Under the pieces are notes generated by a model, which had not been told where the DNA came from, did no database searches, and was given only the letters and a program-made list of their open reading frames with translations. Shown here piece after piece: positions 63,482 through 64,000 of a stretch of 64,000 nt of DNA. The DNA is from Lamprobacter modestohalophilus (lineage in GTDB: Bacteria; Pseudomonadota; Gammaproteobacteria; Chromatiales; Chromatiaceae): the NCBI RefSeq assembly GCF_016583905.1, contig NZ_NRRY01000021.1:1-64000 (forward strand). The letters run 5' to 3'. Position 1 is the stretch's first letter. Each line of letters begins with the position of its first letter. The translations under genes were made by a program, and so were the position numbers.

Positions 63482-64000
63482 ATGCCGAAGGCGAGACGAC
63501 TGAATCTTGATGCCATAGAGGCCTCACTGCGCGCTGTGCAGGCGGACTTCGAGCGGATCAACGCGACCCTGGATACGCCGCGTGATCCACTCGGCAACGC
63601 CGTCCTCGAGCGCATGCTGCTTGGCTACGAGCTGGTCGATGCCTACCTTGCCGATGGGGTGGATCTATTCGCGACCGGGCACTCGTCGCTGCTGCTTGAA
63701 CTCAATGTTCGGGTACTCTGTGGGCTCGATGCCGCGCTGCGGCCCGAGTGCAGCTCGCAGCTCGAGGCGACCGAAGAACACTTCTACGCGGCCACCGACG
63801 GCGGGGTCGAATCCTTAGTCAACTGGGTGCGAGGTCTTAACGGCGCACCTGCTCGGCGTCGGGCCGCGAGTACCTACATTCATATCTTGAGTCAGCCGCA
63901 GTTGTTCATCGAGGGCAACCATCGCACCGGCTCGCTGGTGATGAGCTGGATACTCGCCAACGACGGCAAGCCGCCCTTCGTGCTCTCGGTTGAGAATGCT
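63482..64000 (+). CDS. Fic-like protein with altered catalytic loop (3' end beyond window)
   Basis: 173 residues are visible, from ATG 63482. Helical throughout. Residues 138-152 read QPQLFIEGNHRTGSL, which resembles the Fic loop HPF-x-(D/E)-G-N-G-R-x-x-R. The catalytic histidine position holds Gln or Pro and the second Gly of GNGR is His. Such a loop would not support normal AMP transfer, so this may be a Fic-fold protein with a different role. It follows pstB by 121 bp in the same direction, where phoU is often found. Family assignment is from the motif only. Confidence 0.55.
   Translation, partial: MPKARRLNLDAIEASLRAVQADFERINATLDTPRDPLGNAVLERMLLGYELVDAYLADGVDLFATGHSSLLLELNVRVLCGLDAALRPECSSQLEATEEHFYAATDGGVESLVNWVRGLNGAPARRRAASTYIHILSQPQLFIEGNHRTGSLVMSWILANDGKPPFVLSVENA

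Overview
This window looks like a chromosomal segment of a GC-rich gammaproteobacterium, most likely a purple sulfur bacterium of the Chromatiaceae or a close relative. Three things suggest this. The housekeeping order (trkA-trkH, ntrY-ntrX, rsmB-fmt-def, LysM-dprA-smg-topA-tsaC) is typical of gammaproteobacteria. A sulfide:quinone-reductase-like flavoprotein lies next to ribosomal genes without priB. Uma2, DUF1015 and DUF2782 genes are present. The genus is not determined; this is inference from gene content.

Layout. 1-9.4 kb is a leftward block: trkH (cut by the window edge), trkA, a ~195-bp palindromic element, an NtrX-like regulator with an altered ATPase site, an NtrY-like kinase, a DUF4390 protein, rsmB, fmt and def. 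9.6-15.8 kb runs rightward: LysM protein, dprA, smg, topA, tsaC. 15.8-18.3 kb holds a diguanylate cyclase paired with a periplasmic binding protein. 18.4-23 kb holds a Cfa-like methyltransferase, a lipoprotein, an SLC13/RCK permease and a globin. 23-25.5 kb is rfbC-rfbA-rfbB (dTDP-rhamnose supply). 25.6-35.9 kb is a leftward run: relA, Uma2 nuclease, DUF1015, an amino-acid binding protein, DUF2782 and a LolD/FtsX-type ABC exporter, which abuts divergent tesA. 37-40.2 kb holds a lipoprotein, the SQR-like protein and rpsF-rpsR-rplI, ending at a strong terminator shared with sucB-sucA (40.3-44.6 kb). 45-49.4 kb holds htpX, tRNA-Ala(GGC), tRNA-Glu(TTC), a patatin and a ClC channel.

49.6-54.8 kb is the accessory stretch: DUF1186/SEC-C, a Fic protein with odd ends, three toxin-antitoxin type loci and several gene fragments (vapC, DUF1640, hsdR-like, UPF0175/DUF3368). 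It looks like a site of repeated insertion and decay. 54.8-64 kb returns to core genes: mfd, an unknown gene, and pstS-pstC-pstA-pstB followed by a Fic-like gene where phoU is often found.

Two features stand out. First, a dispersed element with the core GATGAAGCGCCTGTTTCACG recurs in sense orientation upstream of trkA, rpsR (twice), htpX and the tRNA pair, and can encode a short peptide beginning MKRLFH. At trkA this mini-ORF's stop overlaps the trkA start codon; at htpX it is in frame with htpX. Second, short tandem repeats occur in many genes and spacers: units are multiples of 3 bp inside genes (6, 12, 15, 21, 24) and mostly not in spacers (7, 11). They build low-complexity inserts in otherwise conserved proteins (RelA, DprA, RsmB, DUF1015).
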